Below the pieces are notes generated by a model. The model was not told the origin of the DNA. It made no database searches and saw nothing but the letters and a program-made list of their open reading frames with translations. Positions 23,651 through 25,954 of a stretch of DNA of 25,954 bases are shown here, in pieces; within the stretch, counting starts at the first letter, position 1, and each line of letters begins with the position of its first letter. Made by a program: the position numbers and the translations under genes. The stretch is from an uncultured Blautia sp. (GTDB taxonomy: Bacteria > Bacillota > Clostridia > Lachnospirales > Lachnospiraceae): contig CAKRYE010000028.1 in assembly GCA_934426285.1 (NCBI GenBank), positions 1-25,954 on the forward strand, written 5' to 3'.

Positions 23651-24286
23651 TTATACTCCGTTCTTTTCACAGATATCATTGAGACAGCATTTGTCACAGT
23701 ATGGAGCTGTACGGGCAGTACATACTTCTCGGCCGTGATTGACCAGTCGGTGGCAGAGATCGTTGCCCTCTTCCGGAGGAATGATCTTCCACAACTCCAT
23801 TTCCACTTTTTTAGGATCCTTTAGATCGTGGACCAGTCCGATCCGATTGGACAGACGGATACAGTGAGTGTCGGTTACGATTGCCGGTTTGCCGAATACA
23901 TCCCCCATGATCAGGTTGGCACTTTTTCTTCCTACCCCGGGAAGCTTCAGCAGGGCATTAAAATCTTCCGGTACTTTGTCGTTGTATTGTTCATGGAGAA
24001 TCTTCATACAGGCATTGATATCCCTGGCCTTGCTTTTTCCCAGACCACAGGGGCGTACAATTTCTTCAATTTCCTCCGGGGTTGCCGCTGCCAGGGCAGC
24101 TACATCCGGATACTTGGCGTACAGATCCTGTACCACTACATTTACCCGGGCATCTGTACATTGTGCAGCCAGCCGTACGCTTACCAGCAGTTTCCATGCA
24201 TCATCATAATCCAGGGTGCAATCTGCATCCGGATATTCTTTTTTTAATCGTCTGATCACCTCAAGGGCTAAATCCTGCTTTGTCAT
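23651..24286 (-). CDS. nth: Endonuclease III
   Basis: DNA glycosylase/AP lyase for oxidised pyrimidines. The 211-residue protein has the helix-hairpin-helix LPGVGRKSANLI with catalytic Lys121 and the Asp139 in VTDTHCIRLSNRIG (18 apart, as K120/D138 in E. coli). The iron-sulfur cluster ligands are CTARTAPYCDKCCLNDIC: C-x7-C-x2-C-x5-C, one residue wider in the first gap than the E. coli C-x6-C-x2-C-x5-C. ATG 24286 is preferred; GGAG lies 11 bases before it. The frame is open 11 codons upstream to a TTG without a ribosome site. Confidence 0.95.
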   Translation of the reverse strand: MTKQDLALEVIRRLKKEYPDADCTLDYDDAWKLLVSVRLAAQCTDARVNVVVQDLYAKYPDVAALAAATPEEIEEIVRPCGLGKSKARDINACMKILHEQYNDKVPEDFNALLKLPGVGRKSANLIMGDVFGKPAIVTDTHCIRLSNRIGLVHDLKDPKKVEMELWKIIPPEEGNDLCHRLVNHGREVCTARTAPYCDKCCLNDICEKNGV

Positions 24287-24405
24287 ATGTATGATCGCTC
24301 CATTTCTTGTTTGTCCCAATGGACAGATTTCTGTTTCTTCGGATACAACTTACTGATTGCTATTATAATAGTTAATCTCAGGCCAGACAATAGTTATTTG
24401 TGAGG

Positions 24406-24434
24406 TTGCATTTTCAAATTTCCTATATTACAAT
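24406..24434 (+). promoter_or_regulatory. Candidate promoter of the MBL gene
   Basis: TTGCAT (24406-24411), 17 bases, TACAAT (24429-24434), about 40 bases before the ATG. The gap 24287-24405 holds AT-rich sequence with a further TATAAT-like element near 24364 and no structure I can name. Confidence 0.5.
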
Positions 24435-24473
24435 TACTATAGAATTAATTCAATACTTACAAAAGGAAAAGCA

Positions 24474-25628
24474 ATGAAAATACGAATGTATAATGTAGGG
24501 TTCGGGGACTGTTATTGTCTCCGGGACAGAAAAAAGAGCCTGTTGGTGGATTTCGGAACCAACAACAGCAGGATAGAGGGACGGCCCAGACGTGAGATTT
24601 TTGATCTGATCATATCGGATTTATCTACCATAGAATGTAAAAATTTATTGTTGACCCATTTTCATATGGATCACCTGTCAGGGCTTCTCTATATGATGAA
24701 AAATAAGGACAGTTCCTTTGATTTTGGGAAAATTTATCTGCCGGATGTTTTTTCTGAGGAAAAAATGAGCAGGACACTGGTGCTGCTTTTGCTGGCAGAT
24801 CTGGTTAAGGATTCCTGTCTTCCAAGCCGGCAGGTCAGCTTATTTGCGTTGATAGATGCCTTGCTTGAGAGACAGACTCAGACTGTGGAGCTTTTGAGCA
24901 GGGGAAAAATATTTGAGGAAAAATATCAGGCCTTATGGCCGGATACAGATGTGACACAGAGGGAAACAGATGAAGTTTATAATCTGCTGAGAGAAAAATT
25001 TCCGGAGATCATGGACGTATTGCTGGATTTCTCGGAAAAGCTGAGACAGATTATCTGGTCGATGACAGATGAGGGAAAAGTACTTTCAGAGAATAATCAG
25101 AAAAATATCAGGGCATATGTGTATGAGCGTGAATTTCGCAGGATCAAAGCTCTTCCTGAATTTAAGGAGCTGCTTACCTGGCTGAACGGGAATCAGGTGA
25201 ATCTGCGTCAGTTTAAGCATAAGATCAGCATTGTTTTTCAGAATGCAAGGGATGGAGAAGTGAATCTGTTGTTTACCGGTGATGTGCAGCCGGAGCATAT
25301 GCAGATGATCGCAGATAATTATGACGGGAAGTGGCCGTTATATGAGCATTACTGGTGTATCAAGGTTCCTCACCACGGAACCCAGGATCATTATTTTAAT
25401 TTCTCCGGATATGAGCCTGAAAATATGATGATTTCCAATGGAATCCATTTTGCAAACAGCAAAACCCAGTCCAGGGAACTGAGGACTTCCCCTCTCTATG
25501 GTGGCCTTTTTTATATACCGGACACTCATATGTATTGTTCTAACTGTGACTGCTGCGACTGTTATGAAAATGGCTGTTCCTGTAAAGAGGCAGATGTGAT
25601 CTCGCCATCCTATTATAAAGATATATAA
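24474..25628 (+). CDS. MBL-fold metallohydrolase with helical insert and Cys-rich tail
   Basis: A 384-residue metallo-beta-lactamase-fold enzyme nearest in style to ComEC/Rec2-type hydrolases: HFHMDH at 62-67, FTGDV (Asp270) and PHHGTQDHY (His300, His301) supply the metal ligands. Between the first strands and the second half lies a large helical insert (about 90-240, Leu/Glu/Arg rich) absent from the minimal fold. The end, residues 355-370, has seven Cys (C355, 358, 360, 361, 363, 368, 370) with Asp, Asn and Gly between, suggesting a metal site or disulfide knot. No signal peptide or membrane segment. AAAGGAAAAG precedes the ATG. Single-gene unit with its own promoter and terminator. Substrate unknown; nuclease, nucleotide or lipid esterase roles are all possible. 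Confidence 0.8.
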   Translation: MKIRMYNVGFGDCYCLRDRKKSLLVDFGTNNSRIEGRPRREIFDLIISDLSTIECKNLLLTHFHMDHLSGLLYMMKNKDSSFDFGKIYLPDVFSEEKMSRTLVLLLLADLVKDSCLPSRQVSLFALIDALLERQTQTVELLSRGKIFEEKYQALWPDTDVTQRETDEVYNLLREKFPEIMDVLLDFSEKLRQIIWSMTDEGKVLSENNQKNIRAYVYEREFRRIKALPEFKELLTWLNGNQVNLRQFKHKISIVFQNARDGEVNLLFTGDVQPEHMQMIADNYDGKWPLYEHYWCIKVPHHGTQDHYFNFSGYEPENMMISNGIHFANSKTQSRELRTSPLYGGLFYIPDTHMYCSNCDCCDCYENGCSCKEADVISPSYYKDI

Positions 25629-25676
25629 AACAGCAGGCATCTGTATATTCCAGCGAATATACAATGCCTGCTGTTT
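25628..25676. terminator. Bidirectional terminator, MBL gene and phosphorylase
   Basis: A 13-bp outer stem AAACAGCAGGCAT / ATGCCTGCTGTTT (25628-25640 and 25664-25676) and an inner 8-bp stem GTATATTC / GAATATAC with a 4-base loop. It sits between two convergent genes. T's after it on the plus strand are interrupted by GC. Confidence 0.85.
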
Positions 25677-25714
25677 GCTTTTACAGAATTTATATGATCA
25701 CAAATTTTATTGGA

Positions 25715-25954
25715 TTATTTTGCCGGTGTCAGGTGCCAGATATCGTTGTTGTACTGCTCGATAGTTCTGTCAGAGGAGAAGAATCCGGCTTTTGCAATGT
25801 TAACCAGCATCTTCTTAGCCCATGTTTTTCTGTCTGCGTAATCAGCCAGTGCCTGATCTTTCTTCTCAACATAATCGTTGAAGTCAAGCAGTGTCATGAA
25901 CCAGTCTTTGCTTACCAGTTCGTGATGCAGTCTTTCCAGATTTTCTTTATGGCC
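25715..25954 (-). CDS. Alpha-glucan (glycogen/maltodextrin) phosphorylase, C-terminal end only
   Basis: Only the last 79 codons are in the window; the rest lies past 25954. The sequence [14 protein letters not shown], then [40 protein letters not shown] and [11 protein letters not shown] is the conserved C-terminal end of glycosyltransferase-35 phosphorylases, where N-I-A-x-x-G-x-F-S-S-D-R-T-I-x-x-Y is diagnostic. These PLP enzymes release glucose-1-phosphate from alpha-1,4-glucans. The PLP lysine lies outside the window. The internal ATG at 25897 is not the start. Confidence 0.94.
   Translation of the reverse strand, partial: GHKENLERLHHELVSKDWFMTLLDFNDYVEKKDQALADYADRKTWAKKMLVNIAKAGFFSSDRTIEQYNNDIWHLTPAK

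Noticed and set aside
1..25954. CRISPR arrays, insertion sequences, attachment sites or prophage genes
   Set aside because: No regularly spaced repeats, transposase, integrase or phage structural motifs were seen in any frame.

Overview
The window looks like chromosomal DNA of a spore-forming, low-to-moderate GC gut Firmicute, most likely Lachnospiraceae (Blautia-like; the genus is a guess). Reasons: strong AGGAGG ribosome sites, frequent TTG and GTG starts, a clear SpoIIID, a TPP-riboswitch-controlled thiC of the clostridial type, and the general style of the 7TM GGDEF and EAL proteins. Nothing points to a phage, plasmid or large mobile island. No rRNA, tRNA, IS element or CRISPR array was recognised.

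Layout. 1-358: gene-free tail of an upstream transcription unit with a row of tiny hairpins, then two terminators. 359-3625 (minus): an orphan BlaI/MecI-type repressor, then an M28 peptidase-GNAT acetyltransferase operon. 3875-7758 (plus): a membrane diguanylate cyclase and a membrane c-di-GMP phosphodiesterase that overlap by 14 bases, followed by spoIIID, whose ribosome site lies inside a 17-bp hairpin. 7875-10033: guanine deaminase and an EstA-like esterase. 10155-12153: nagB-nagA with its own promoter and terminator. 12219-16572: a histidine phosphatase, an HSL-type alpha/beta hydrolase, a condensation-like acyltransferase with a six-helix membrane tail, and a TenI-like protein, ended by a terminator shared with the convergent thiC. 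16616-18333 (minus): thiC with promoter, TPP riboswitch, riboswitch terminator and a long structured leader. 18352-19820 (minus): a secreted Fn3-like protein and a solitary HicB-like protein. 19911-23650 (plus): OGG1-type glycosylase, a Nif11-like small protein, and a three-gene ABC importer. 23651-24286 (minus): endonuclease III. 24406-25676: an MBL-fold hydrolase with a helical insert and a cysteine-rich tail. 25715-25954 (minus): the C-terminal end of an alpha-glucan phosphorylase.

How they fit. Most of the window is metabolic and housekeeping: amino sugar catabolism (NagBA), purine salvage (GuaD), thiamine synthesis (ThiC, TenI), oxidative DNA repair (OGG, Nth) and peptide turnover. The parts that look least explained are the c-di-GMP pair abutting spoIIID with its hairpin and nested SigE-like promoter, the hydrolase-acyltransferase pair, the thiC leader beyond the riboswitch, the Nif11-like protein, and the Cys-tailed MBL protein. 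I found no clear defence island or biosynthetic cluster; the novelty claims here are modest and mostly regulatory.
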